Origin: Aminipila sp051883075
GTDB lineage: Bacteria; Bacillota; Clostridia; Peptostreptococcales; Anaerovoracaceae
Direction of reading: 5' to 3'
DNA: 24,319 bases
Assembly (NCBI GenBank): GCA_051883075.1
Contig: JBJETA010000010.1
Span: 1-24,319 of the forward strand
The notes under the pieces are model-generated. The model saw nothing but the letters and a program-made list of their open reading frames with translations, had not been told where the DNA came from and ran no database searches. This document shows, piece by piece, positions 1 to 7,523 of the stretch. The position numbers were made by a program, and so were the translations under genes. Every line of letters begins with the position of its first letter. Positions within the stretch are counted from its first letter, which is position 1.

Positions 1-1796
1 ATACCTATAAGTACCGCATAGGTTTTAGTTTCTCCTGCGGCTATTGTTTCGTCTACCCATGACCATGAAGCACCCGAATCGACCCCTGATAAAACAGGCC
101 AGTTAGTTTGTGTAACGCTGTAGCTAGTGCCACTGGTATCACTACTACTGTTTGTAACGCCGCTTTTAAATACCCAGCTTGAGCCATGGCTATAGTATCC
201 ATACCATACATTATCTATATCTGTTACACCGTTTATTCCTCTGCCATAAAAAGTAAACTGCTTGTCATCATCAGGATTATTTTCTGTACCATTATCATCC
301 ACCATCTTAAACCCTGTTATACCGGGTATTCCTGGTAAGGTTAATACTGAAATAGGCGCACGATCCAGATTTCCGATTTTTATATCTGCATATGAACCAA
401 AAGAAACAGCTTTCGCCGCAGAACTGGTATTAGTCACCTTGTAATTTATCTGCAGGTAGTTTCCATCATATTTAAAATCAAAACCTGCGGAGACTTTTAC
501 TCCGTCCACTGTTCCCTCTGCACGGTTTCCCTTCAAAGAATTTATAGTGCCCTCTGTGCTTCCCACTTTTATTTTAGTCGTATAACCTCCGTCATTAAAA
601 GTTGTCATCAGCCAATTGCTGCCATCATCATCAACAGTTCCTCTCATATCAAGTCGGCCACCATTGAATCTGTAACCCATTTTCTTGTTCTTGTCTGTAA
701 CGTAAGTTGCAGAATTTACAGTAACATTCCACCTTGAAGTCAATGCGGTGTCTTTAATAAACACAGTGTCTTTTGTTATTTTATTACCTTCCGCATCATA
801 CCAGCCTTCCAAATCAATTGTTGCTGACGGGCTTCCTGTAAAAGTTGCTGAAGGTATGGCGGAGAGTTTTCCGTCCGCTTCGGTTACCAAGGTAGCATTG
901 CTGGTTGAAGCATTCCTGCCGGCATCAAAAGTGACAGTATGACCGACTTTTATATCTGAACTAGTTACCGTTTTGATTGTATTTAAGCCTGAAAACTTAA
1001 CTATAAATCCCGCTTTTCGTGCCGAGTTGCTGTAGCTTTCCCAGATATCTGAAGAGGAAACGCCTATTTTATCCGCACTTTTTGTTGCCTCGCTGCCAAG
1101 GGCAAGAGTACCCCTCATACCTGCGAACTGGTATGTTGTAGCTGCGGCATCAGCCTCATCAATAGTCAGGGTGCTGTTTCCTTTGCCGTATACCGATTTA
1201 TCAATAGTGCTGTCAACATACATATAATATGCATTTTCAGCAATATTATAGATTAACTTGCCTTTTTCAGGCAGTGAGCTTCTTTTCGTTCCCTCAGCAA
1301 GAGCCACCGAAACTGTTACTTTCATTGCCGCTGTTCCGTCATGCACAAGATTTAAATGCTGAAGCGCACTCTTAACGGAGCTTGGGCGTATCCATGTTGC
1401 TGAAGTTGTTCCGTTTCCCGCTCCTATATTCGTAATACTTGCCGTATCCGCCTGAATAGTACCGTTTTCAACTGAAACGGTAAGTGCTGCCACACTATAG
1501 TCTATATTCTTTATCACAACTATAGGATTTGAAAAATTATAGTAATACGCAGTTTTTCCGTTTACAGTCTTCGCCTCCGGATGTCTTACTGTTTTTCCGA
1601 GGTTTATGCTAATCAGATCATCAATTGATGCAGCTTCTGCCTCCGTTTCCGCATAGCTGAATCCGATAGTCGGAAGCGTGCCGAAAACCATGGACAATGT
1701 GATTATTGCACAAAACAGTCTTTTAAAAAACATAGCCAGTGCTTTTCCCTCCGTTTCTTTTTTATTTTCATTTCTTATGGTGATAAAATTGTTCAT
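1..1796 (-). CDS. Secreted surface protein with InlB-type B-repeat (C-terminus cut by window edge)
   Basis: Open from an ATG at 1796 to the left edge, giving 598 visible residues with no stop; the C-terminus lies outside. An AAAGGGG ribosome binding site sits 7 nt before this ATG; an internal ATG at 1733 is less well placed. Residues about 24-49 form an export signal: K/R, a hydrophobic core (FCAIITLSMVFG), then an Ala site near SYAE. The mature part is rich in Ser, Thr, Gly and Asn, as in cell-surface beta-sandwich proteins. Residues about 286-356 resemble one Listeria-Bacteroides (InlB B / Flg_new) repeat: VTFDAG near 288, EGWYDAEGNKIT near 330-341, then LTSRW at 352-356. Such repeats are known in surface adhesins and wall-associated proteins. 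A sorting motif or SLH anchor would be in the missing part. Function is unknown; an envelope role is inferred. Confidence 0.8.
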   Translation of the reverse strand, partial: MNNFITIRNENKKETEGKALAMFFKRLFCAIITLSMVFGTLPTIGFSYAETEAEAASIDDLISINLGKTVRHPEAKTVNGKTAYYYNFSNPIVVIKNIDYSVAALTVSVENGTIQADTASITNIGAGNGTTSATWIRPSSVKSALQHLNLVHDGTAAMKVTVSVALAEGTKRSSLPEKGKLIYNIAENAYYMYVDSTIDKSVYGKGNSTLTIDEADAAATTYQFAGMRGTLALGSEATKSADKIGVSSSDIWESYSNSARKAGFIVKFSGLNTIKTVTSSDIKVGHTVTFDAGRNASTSNATLVTEADGKLSAIPSATFTGSPSATIDLEGWYDAEGNKITKDTVFIKDTALTSRWNVTVNSATYVTDKNKKMGYRFNGGRLDMRGTVDDDGSNWLMTTFNDGGYTTKIKVGSTEGTINSLKGNRAEGTVDGVKVSAGFDFKYDGNYLQINYKVTNTSSAAKAVSFGSYADIKIGNLDRAPISVLTLPGIPGITGFKMVDDNGTENNPDDDKQFTFYGRGINGVTDIDNVWYGYYSHGSSWVFKSGVTNSSSDTSGTSYSVTQTNWPVLSGVDSGASWSWVDETIAAGETKTYAVLIG

Positions 1797-1874
1797 AACA
1801 GTCCCCTTTCTGCCTCTTCAAGAGATTGTCCGATATTTTTATTTATAATTCTACAATTTTCTACAAAATACCTT

Positions 1875-1902
1875 ATTATATTTTTAGATTTTACAAAATC
1901 AA
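1875..1902 (-). promoter_or_regulatory. Candidate sigma-A promoter of the InlB-repeat surface gene
   Basis: On the minus strand, TTGATT (1902-1897) is followed by 16 nt and a perfect TATAAT (1880-1875). This would give a leader of about 70 nt before the ATG at 1796. Inferred from consensus only. Confidence 0.5.
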
Positions 1903-2041
1903 GTGCAACATCTATGCAATGTATAGCGCAACAAAACCGCAACATTACTAATTTTTTCACAGATTTTAATTTGTTTTTATATGGATTTTGCCAAATTGTG
2001 ACCTCTTCCCCTCTCATAGCTTCCATTTATACAAATAATAA

Positions 2042-2078
2042 AACAGCAGCCATAACCTTGTAAGTCATGACTGCTGTT
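2042..2078 (-). terminator. Intrinsic terminator after the WG-repeat gene
   Basis: On the minus strand AACAGCAGTCATGAC pairs with GTTATGGCTGCTGTT, a 15-bp stem allowing two G-U pairs, with a 7-nt loop. It is followed by TTTTATTATTT. It lies about 100 nt past the WG-repeat stop codon. It could alternatively act as an attenuator for the surface gene beyond it. Confidence 0.75.
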
Positions 2079-2177
2079 CATTAATCCGTACATATTTTGT
2101 TTTTTAATCCGCTTTTCCCGGTTTTCCGCCGGCGCAACTCTCTGGTCAGACTAATAGTAATACCCTAAAGAGTTTTC

Positions 2178-5100
2178 TCAATAATAATTATATACATACT
2201 CTGATATATCCATGTGATTTGTAACATTGTTAATAGGTGTGATTGTATTACCGTTTAGTTCAAATACTTCCCACAGATTTCCCACCTTATTTACAGGTAC
2301 ATCAAACACCGCAACACATCTGTCTTTCTGGTATACAGAAACTCTTGCATTTGAGAATGACATTTCATCAGACTCATAAGAACTGCCATTTGTAAAATCA
2401 AATACGCAATACTTGTATGTTCCGTCATGCTGTCTGTAAATAGTAGTTGTTTCAAAGCCATTGCCCTCAACATCGTCCTTGTCAAGCATAGCATCGCCTA
2501 TTCTCTGTTCCTTTACTGGATAGTAGATATGGAAGGTTCCGCTGTCGCTTTCACTTGAGGTTGGTCCGAATAAGTGTGAGTCCAAATCACTAGGATTTTC
2601 TCCCCACTCAAGAGTTATTCTTGTTTCTCCATCTGCAAGAACCTCTGTCATGGCGCTTGTTCTTATTTCTTTTCCTTGGGAAATGTCACTTGAAACCACA
2701 TTTATCCAGGTTGTTGTATATCCGCCAAATTCGACTTCAGCGGTGTATAAGCCGTAAGGAAGAACTGCATAAAAGTTTCCGCTGTTTGAAGTACTTACAC
2801 AGAGGACCTCTCCATCTGCATTTTTTACATACTTGCCGTTCTTATTGTTAAATCCTTCTCTGAATCTGATTTCCGCATTCGAAATGCCTTGTCCGTTTAA
2901 CGCATCTCCAATTCTTACGGATATTTCGGCTTCGCTTCCGTCATCCCCACTTTCGCCAATCATTACAATGCTTGCAGCATAGTTCGTTTCCAGACCTTCA
3001 ACAGTCTGATAAGAACAGCTTTCCATATATCCGTCCTTCATGACTATAAGCTTATATTCACCCTCCGATAAAAGCAAATTAAACTTTCCGTCATTATCGC
3101 ATGAGCCGATGTAAACAGCTTCAACAAGGCCTTTGTCTGCCGTATCATAAACATTTATAGTCGCATTTGCTATGCCTTCACCATACTCATCCACGATTTG
3201 TCCCGTAACATTTACAGGAACTTCCTTCAATCTGATGTAGAACTTTTCACCATCCTTCTGGACTGCCGCATACCCTTCCGAGAACTGGTCAGCCTTTTCA
3301 AACTCCGGTGAAACTACAAAGTATCCGTTTATATCAACATAGCCCCAAAGTTCTCCCAACATAGCCGGAGCAACACCGTCAGAGTAAGATTTCATATCAT
3401 CGTAAATAGGCGATATGACCATTTCCCCGGTTTCATCGATAATGCCCCACTTGCCGTTTTCCTTAACACAGGCAAAACCGTTTTCAAAGTTTCGGACATT
3501 TTCATATTTCAAATCGCATATAAACTGACCCTGTTTATTTACAAAGCCGTATTTCTCATCCTTCTTAACTATTGCAAAGTCATTTACAAAAGAACCGATG
3601 CCATCATACTGTATAGGAAGTAATGTCTGACCGTTACGATTAATCAAACCGTATTTTTCGTTATTACATACTTTTGCAACTCCGTCAATAAACACGCTTA
3701 CACTGTCATACTGAATAGGAATAACGATTTGACCCATTCTGTCAATAAAGCCCCATTTGCCATTGTAACGGACATTTGCAAGTCCTTCTCTGTAGTCCTG
3801 CACAAGGTCAATTCTTTCAGGGTCAAAGGCTATAACCAGTTCTCCTGTTTTATCAATAACGCCTCTCTCTTTTCTGTCATTCCAGTTTACTCCTGCAAGA
3901 CCCTCATAAACAGTTCTGACTACATCATAATTTATGCCGCTGATGCTTTCTGTATTTGGTTCTACTATGTATCGGCCTGTAGTGTCAATCAAACCATACT
4001 TGCCGTCAAGTTCAACTGTAGCAATACCTTCACTGAAATACCATACATCCTGATATATGATGCCTTCGCCAAGCGGCTTTCCTTCTTTGTCTATAAAGCC
4101 ACTCTTTCCGTTCTTTGTTACTGCTGCAAAGCCTCCGTAAAAGCCTCTGGCAACCATTTCAGGGTCACGTTTTGCATAGGCGTAGAAAACAGCGTCCTGA
4201 GTATCCTTCAAATCGTCATATTCAAAGTCGATAACAACATCACCTGTTTCATCCACAAAGCCCCACTTACCGTTTTTCTGAACGGCTACAAGACCTTCCG
4301 AAAACTCTCCTATCATATCATATTCAGGTTTTAGGATTTCATCTCCTTCTGCATTTATCATGCCCCAGCTATATACAGTGTTTACACCGCTGCCACCCTT
4401 TTTCATGCCAACCTTTGCCAGGCCGTTTTTAAACTTCATCAGTTTGTCATACTTTTTCATATCAAGGATGTCCCAGCTTCTTTCCCTGTCGGGATATTTT
4501 TCTTCAAGATAGGACTGATACTTTCGTACTTTTTGGAAATTTTCTTCTGTAAACGGCACTATTAGACCCTTTAGGGCATTTTCGGCACGTTCAAACTCTT
4601 CTTGGTCCGCCAAAGCATAGAAAGCCAAATCTACGATTTCTTCCTTGTCTTCCAATGCAAGCATATCAGATGTATAGAAATCTGCCATGGCTTCAAAATC
4701 CGATTCTTCATTTAAAGCAGTAAGAACCGGTTTTGCATCTGCCAGCTTATAGTCAATTATCTTTTCTTCCGCATTCCATGCCAGTTCTATAATTTCTTCT
4801 GCGTATTCTTCTTCCGTTCCTTCACAAAGTAGAGCCGCATTTATAGTTCCTTCCGTTGAATTTATCAATTCCGCAAGTTTGAGATAATCATCGTCTGCCG
4901 CAGCTTTTTCTATCAATTCAAGCTGTTTGTTCAGGTAAGCATCCGCTTCTGCATATTCTCTCGGTAATGCTTCAACTTTTTGTGTATTCAGCAACGCCAT
5001 AGCAGCTGCCGCAATCCCCGCAACAGCAATCAGTACCGCCAGTGCTATGATAACAGGTTTTGGAATTTTTTTATTTTGAGGCGAATCTGATGATTGGGCT

Positions 5101-5363
5101 ACCTCTTCCTGTTCCATCTCAGTCGCTTGATTCTCTGTTTCTTCAGCCGAGTCAGTTTGAATTTCCGTGCCAGTTGCTTCAGCAGTTTGAATTTCCGCAT
5201 CTGGCGCTTCAGTCGCTTGGTTTTCGCTCTCTTCGACTTTGTCAGCCTGATTCCCGGACTCCTGCTCAGCCTGCTCGTCCGGAGTCATTCTCACTTTTGT
5301 TCCACACTCTTTGCAAAAGATGTCGTCATCGCCGAGTTTATTTCCACAATTCTTGCAAAACAT
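2178..5363 (-). CDS. Zinc-ribbon membrane protein with WG repeats and YfaP-like C-terminal domain
   Basis: 1061 residues with a clear start: AAGGAGG lies 7 nt before the ATG at 5363. Domains in order: an N-terminal zinc ribbon with Cys3, Cys6, Cys17 and Cys20; an acidic Glu/Gln/Thr-rich linker (about 26-95); one membrane segment (about 102-125) after a Lys-rich stretch; a helical region (about 130-310); about ten WG (beta-propeller-like) repeats (about 313-710), each of the form G-x-A-x-V-x(4-7)-W/Y-G-x-I/V-D-x-x-G; two carboxypeptidase-regulatory-like beta domains (about 718-800 and 812-905); and a C-terminal domain (about 914-1040) with LEWGENPSDLDSHLFGP, typical of YfaP/DUF2135 proteins. 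The topology suggests a cytoplasmic zinc ribbon and an extracellular bulk. No enzyme motif is visible. A scaffold or binding role at the envelope is inferred. It has its own promoter and terminator and so looks monocistronic. Confidence 0.9.
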   Translation of the reverse strand: MFCKNCGNKLGDDDIFCKECGTKVRMTPDEQAEQESGNQADKVEESENQATEAPDAEIQTAEATGTEIQTDSAEETENQATEMEQEEVAQSSDSPQNKKIPKPVIIALAVLIAVAGIAAAAMALLNTQKVEALPREYAEADAYLNKQLELIEKAAADDDYLKLAELINSTEGTINAALLCEGTEEEYAEEIIELAWNAEEKIIDYKLADAKPVLTALNEESDFEAMADFYTSDMLALEDKEEIVDLAFYALADQEEFERAENALKGLIVPFTEENFQKVRKYQSYLEEKYPDRERSWDILDMKKYDKLMKFKNGLAKVGMKKGGSGVNTVYSWGMINAEGDEILKPEYDMIGEFSEGLVAVQKNGKWGFVDETGDVVIDFEYDDLKDTQDAVFYAYAKRDPEMVARGFYGGFAAVTKNGKSGFIDKEGKPLGEGIIYQDVWYFSEGIATVELDGKYGLIDTTGRYIVEPNTESISGINYDVVRTVYEGLAGVNWNDRKERGVIDKTGELVIAFDPERIDLVQDYREGLANVRYNGKWGFIDRMGQIVIPIQYDSVSVFIDGVAKVCNNEKYGLINRNGQTLLPIQYDGIGSFVNDFAIVKKDEKYGFVNKQGQFICDLKYENVRNFENGFACVKENGKWGIIDETGEMVISPIYDDMKSYSDGVAPAMLGELWGYVDINGYFVVSPEFEKADQFSEGYAAVQKDGEKFYIRLKEVPVNVTGQIVDEYGEGIANATINVYDTADKGLVEAVYIGSCDNDGKFNLLLSEGEYKLIVMKDGYMESCSYQTVEGLETNYAASIVMIGESGDDGSEAEISVRIGDALNGQGISNAEIRFREGFNNKNGKYVKNADGEVLCVSTSNSGNFYAVLPYGLYTAEVEFGGYTTTWINVVSSDISQGKEIRTSAMTEVLADGETRITLEWGENPSDLDSHLFGPTSSESDSGTFHIYYPVKEQRIGDAMLDKDDVEGNGFETTTIYRQHDGTYKYCVFDFTNGSSYESDEMSFSNARVSVYQKDRCVAVFDVPVNKVGNLWEVFELNGNTITPINNVTNHMDISEYVYNYY
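5121..5234 (-). repeat. Short in-frame direct repeats coding the acidic linker
   Basis: CAGTTTGAATTTCCG occurs at 5153-5167 and again at 5183-5197, a 30-nt period. AGTCGCTTG occurs at 5121 and 5211, a 90-nt period. The repeats code the Glu/Gln/Thr linker between zinc ribbon and membrane segment, and their periods are multiples of three, so unit gain or loss would keep the frame. Confidence 0.6.
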
Positions 5364-5477
5364 ACAGTTTCCTCCTTGTTTTTCTTTTCGAAGAAATACG
5401 TTGCCATAGTCTTCTCCTACTTATGCCTAAAATCCTGCAAATCTCACGAATTTTTAAAAAATTCTGTTATATTGTTC

Positions 5478-5506
5478 ATTATACATTTTTTGTCATATAA
5501 TGTCCA
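5478..5506 (-). promoter_or_regulatory. Candidate sigma-A promoter of the WG-repeat gene
   Basis: On the minus strand, TGGACA (5506-5501), a 17-nt spacer and TATAAT (5483-5478). A start about 7 nt downstream would give a leader of roughly 110 nt. Only one -35 base departs from consensus. Confidence 0.65.
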
Positions 5507-5613
5507 TATTTATCTCTCGCTTTTGTATATTGGTTATATTTTCAGATATTTTAGGGTACGAAAGCTTGAGGGGTAAATCTGAGTCCCTACGAAAATCGGA
5601 TGAAAATTGCAAA

Positions 5614-5655
5614 GAAAAAAGCACTATCAGCTAATATTTTTTAGCTTCAAATGCT
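5614..5655 (-). terminator. Intrinsic terminator after the coiled-coil gene
   Basis: On the minus strand AGCATT pairs with AGTGCT, and inside it AGCTAA pairs with TTAGCT, with a 3x3 internal loop. TTTTTTCTTT follows. It lies about 50 nt beyond the stop codon at 5706. Confidence 0.65.
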
Positions 5656-5705
5656 CTTTTATTTTTTCCTTTAAAACTTTCACATACATACTTTTGGGCT
5701 GACCT

Positions 5706-5978
5706 TTATGCAGTATGTGCATGTGGATCTGCAATATGTTTTTCAAATATATGGTGTACCCTTGATACTTCATCCAAAACCATCGATTCAGACTTTCTTA
5801 TTTCATTTCTTAAAACATTTTCGGTTCTTTGAATCTGTAGTTCCAATCCGTCCATTCTGGTCTCTAAGCCGGAGATTTTCTTTTCCACCCCGTCCATTCT
5901 GGTTTCCAATCCATCCATTCTGGTTTCCAGACCTGTAACTTTATCTAAAATCAACTGCATCATCTCTTTTTCAGACAT
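5706..5978 (-). CDS. Small coiled-coil protein of unknown function
   Basis: 90 residues; GAGGTGG lies a few nt before the ATG at 5978, so it is probably expressed. Residues about 10-60 are near-perfect heptads (GLETRMD, repeated or varied four to five times), predicting a parallel coiled coil. The C-terminal half (NEIRKSESMVLDEVSRVHHI) continues helical and ends in a His-rich tail, DPHAHTA. There is no signal peptide, membrane segment or catalytic motif, so it is probably cytoplasmic and oligomeric. It has its own promoter and terminator. Similar short heptad proteins are often unannotated in Clostridia. I do not recognise a named family, and no function is proposed. Confidence 0.75.
   Translation of the reverse strand: MSEKEMMQLILDKVTGLETRMDGLETRMDGVEKKISGLETRMDGLELQIQRTENVLRNEIRKSESMVLDEVSRVHHIFEKHIADPHAHTA
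5851..5934 (-). repeat. 21-bp tandem repeats encoding heptads
   Basis: TCCATTCTGG recurs at 5851, 5893 and 5914, spaced 42 and 21 nt. Each 21-nt unit encodes one GLETRMD heptad of the coiled-coil gene. Such units can expand or contract in frame. Confidence 0.65.
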
Positions 5979-6039
5979 ATTGCCACCTCTTTTTTCTCAT
6001 CTTTCACTATCCCATTTCCAAACTGAATTCTTTGGATAT

Positions 6040-6067
6040 ATTCTATCAGATTAATTCCAAAAATCAA
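6040..6067 (-). promoter_or_regulatory. Candidate promoter of the coiled-coil gene
   Basis: On the minus strand, TTGATT (6067-6062), 16 nt, then TAGAAT (6045-6040) preceded by TGA, an extended -10 form. The leader to the ATG at 5978 would be about 55 nt. Confidence 0.5.
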
Positions 6068-6151
6068 CCATTATTTTTTACATTTTTTTCTATTTTTGCC
6101 TTTATTTGTTTTGTTGTTCTGTTTACCAATTCAAAATTCAACTCTTTTCAC

Positions 6152-7435
6152 TTACCTTATAACAACTGCATGATGTCTTTCATTCCAAAGAGTTTCAAAA
6201 GTATACCCGCTAATCCAGTATTTATACTCCTTTCCCAGGCACTTTGAGTTGTATGGATCTGCTATATAATATTCGTTAGTATTCCTGTTATAGCCGCATA
6301 CAAGTACAACGTGATTGTTTGACAGCAAGCGCTGTGAGGTTCCTTCTATGTTATATGTTCTGTAATAAGGCTTTTCCCACCACATGGTCACATAAGCAAC
6401 CACCGGGTTTCCCGCCAGGACCTCCGCCCGCAACGACTCTGCATCCAGTCCGCTTAAATCCTCTGCATTGCCGTACAGGCAGCCGTAATCCGCAAGAGGC
6501 TGCGGATAAATGGTAGTTCGCGTCGTTTTGGTTTTATCCGGTACAAACGGTGAGCCTACAAAGCCCTTTGCGGGATTGGAAGAATGCCTTGGCAGTTTCT
6601 CCAAAAATTCGCGCAGGTCAATGTTCTGCGCATAGCCCTTATATCTGAGGCCCATGAACATAGATACAGCTTCACATCCCACAGGTGCCGAAACAGGATA
6701 AAGCTGGCTGAAATAAGGTACATCAATAACCTTATACTTCGGCAGTGTCACCGGACATTCAATAGTTTCAAGCCCTGCCAGCTTTCTCATAATAACCGCT
6801 ACTTCTTCCCGGGAAACAGAGTTGTACTGCCTGAAGGTGCCGTCCTCATATCCGTTCAGTATTCCGTCACAATACATGGTCTTAATCGCACCGTAAGCAA
6901 AATCCGATTCACCCATATCCGATAAAGTAAATTCTCTTTTCTCTGTAAATTCGTGTCCTGCGGATTTAAGATAATTATATACCGCTACGGCAAACATTGT
7001 TCTGTCCACGGTAATGTCCTGTCTGAAGGTTCCGTCATCATAAAGAGACATAGTCCCACCCGAAACAGCCCATGTCACTGCCGGCACAGCCCATTCCGCC
7101 ACTTCATCACGGCACTGCATTTCATAATAACCCTCATCATAAACAAGACCGGTCCTGCAGCCATCCATATTGTATAACACCTGACATAATTCTGCTCTTG
7201 ATAAGTTCCTGCTCGGTCGGAACCTGCCGTTTTCAAAGCCGTTCATTATGCCATGGTTCATAAGAGTATATATATCGTCTTTTGCCCAACTGTACTGAAT
7301 ATCAACAGGCGCATCAATATATCCATTTCCGCTGTTGACTGTCGCTGTTCCGGTGTTTCCATAGGATACAGCACTTCCTGCAGCAATCAAAGCTGCAGCC
7401 AGTACAATACCCAGCCTTCTTTTTAAAATTGCCAT
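6152..7435 (-). CDS. SLH-domain C39-like cysteine peptidase, exported
   Basis: 427 residues from the ATG at 7435, which has GAGG 5 nt upstream; a GTG two codons earlier overlaps that site and is less likely. Residues 1-25 are a signal peptide (ILKRR, then an Ala/Val/Leu core). Three S-layer homology domains follow at about 48-90, 110-160 and 173-220, with motifs such as GIMNGFENGRFRPSRNLSRAE and GILNGYEDGTFRQYNSVSRE. These normally bind pyruvylated secondary wall polymer. Residues about 235-427 resemble the C39_2 papain-like fold: VGCEA with Cys254, NNHVVLV with His375, and ADPYN with Asp393 form a plausible Cys-His-Asp set. It would act on the cell surface, either processing proteins or peptides or, as in some C39-like proteins, without proven proteolysis. 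It lies between sigH and the coiled-coil gene. No clear promoter was identified in the 65-nt gap upstream. Confidence 0.85.
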   Translation of the reverse strand: MAILKRRLGIVLAAALIAAGSAVSYGNTGTATVNSGNGYIDAPVDIQYSWAKDDIYTLMNHGIMNGFENGRFRPSRNLSRAELCQVLYNMDGCRTGLVYDEGYYEMQCRDEVAEWAVPAVTWAVSGGTMSLYDDGTFRQDITVDRTMFAVAVYNYLKSAGHEFTEKREFTLSDMGESDFAYGAIKTMYCDGILNGYEDGTFRQYNSVSREEVAVIMRKLAGLETIECPVTLPKYKVIDVPYFSQLYPVSAPVGCEAVSMFMGLRYKGYAQNIDLREFLEKLPRHSSNPAKGFVGSPFVPDKTKTTRTTIYPQPLADYGCLYGNAEDLSGLDAESLRAEVLAGNPVVAYVTMWWEKPYYRTYNIEGTSQRLLSNNHVVLVCGYNRNTNEYYIADPYNSKCLGKEYKYWISGYTFETLWNERHHAVVIR

Positions 7436-7491
7436 ATTCACCTCAAAACTAAACCAGATTCTTTTCTTTATCCCATATATACCCTTATATA

Positions 7492-7523
7492 AAAATCACC
7501 CTACCTGCCTGTAAGGTGATTTT
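7492..7523 (-). terminator. Terminator-like stem overlapping the sigH stop codon
   Basis: AAAATCACC pairs with GGTGATTTT (9 bp), with a short inner TAC/GTA pair. On the minus strand TTTATAT follows. It sits at the end of sigH and would close the cysS-to-sigH run, though the U-tract is modest. The plus-strand side is also T-rich. Confidence 0.5.

Larger units (their letters stand above)
1797..2177. other. Intergenic region: terminator, GC-rich structured patch, promoter
   Basis: This 381-nt gap separates the WG-repeat gene from the InlB-repeat gene. Read on the minus strand it holds a patch with short inverted repeats (about 2105-2172), a strong stem-loop with a T-rich tail (2042-2078), and a promoter-like site (1875-1902). 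A 77-codon frame at 1793-2026 was judged not to be a gene. Confidence 0.5.
5364..5705. other. Intergenic region before the WG-repeat gene
   Basis: This 342-nt gap carries the coiled-coil gene's terminator (5614-5655), a short inverted repeat TAGGG/CCCTA with flanking TACGAAA copies (5552-5594), and the WG-gene promoter (5478-5506). The remaining leader of about 110 nt shows no recognised riboswitch. Plus-strand frames here have no ribosome binding site or protein-like composition. Confidence 0.5.

Noticed and set aside
1793..2026. 77-codon minus-strand frame whose stop overlaps the surface-gene ATG
   Set aside because: No ribosome binding site before its ATG, begins at the tail of a terminator, contains a promoter-like site, and its composition is not protein-like.
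3729..4334. 201-codon plus-strand frame
   Set aside because: It lies opposite the WG repeats, which impose regular codon patterns. There is no ribosome binding site and no protein family resemblance.
5060..5576. Two overlapping plus-strand frames (146 and 160 codons)
   Set aside because: They are the complement of the WG-protein linker and its leader, Ser/Phe/Leu-rich, without start signals.
7436..7441. GTG start two codons upstream for the SLH peptidase
   Set aside because: The GTG overlaps the GAGGTG ribosome binding site, which is properly spaced for the ATG at 7435.
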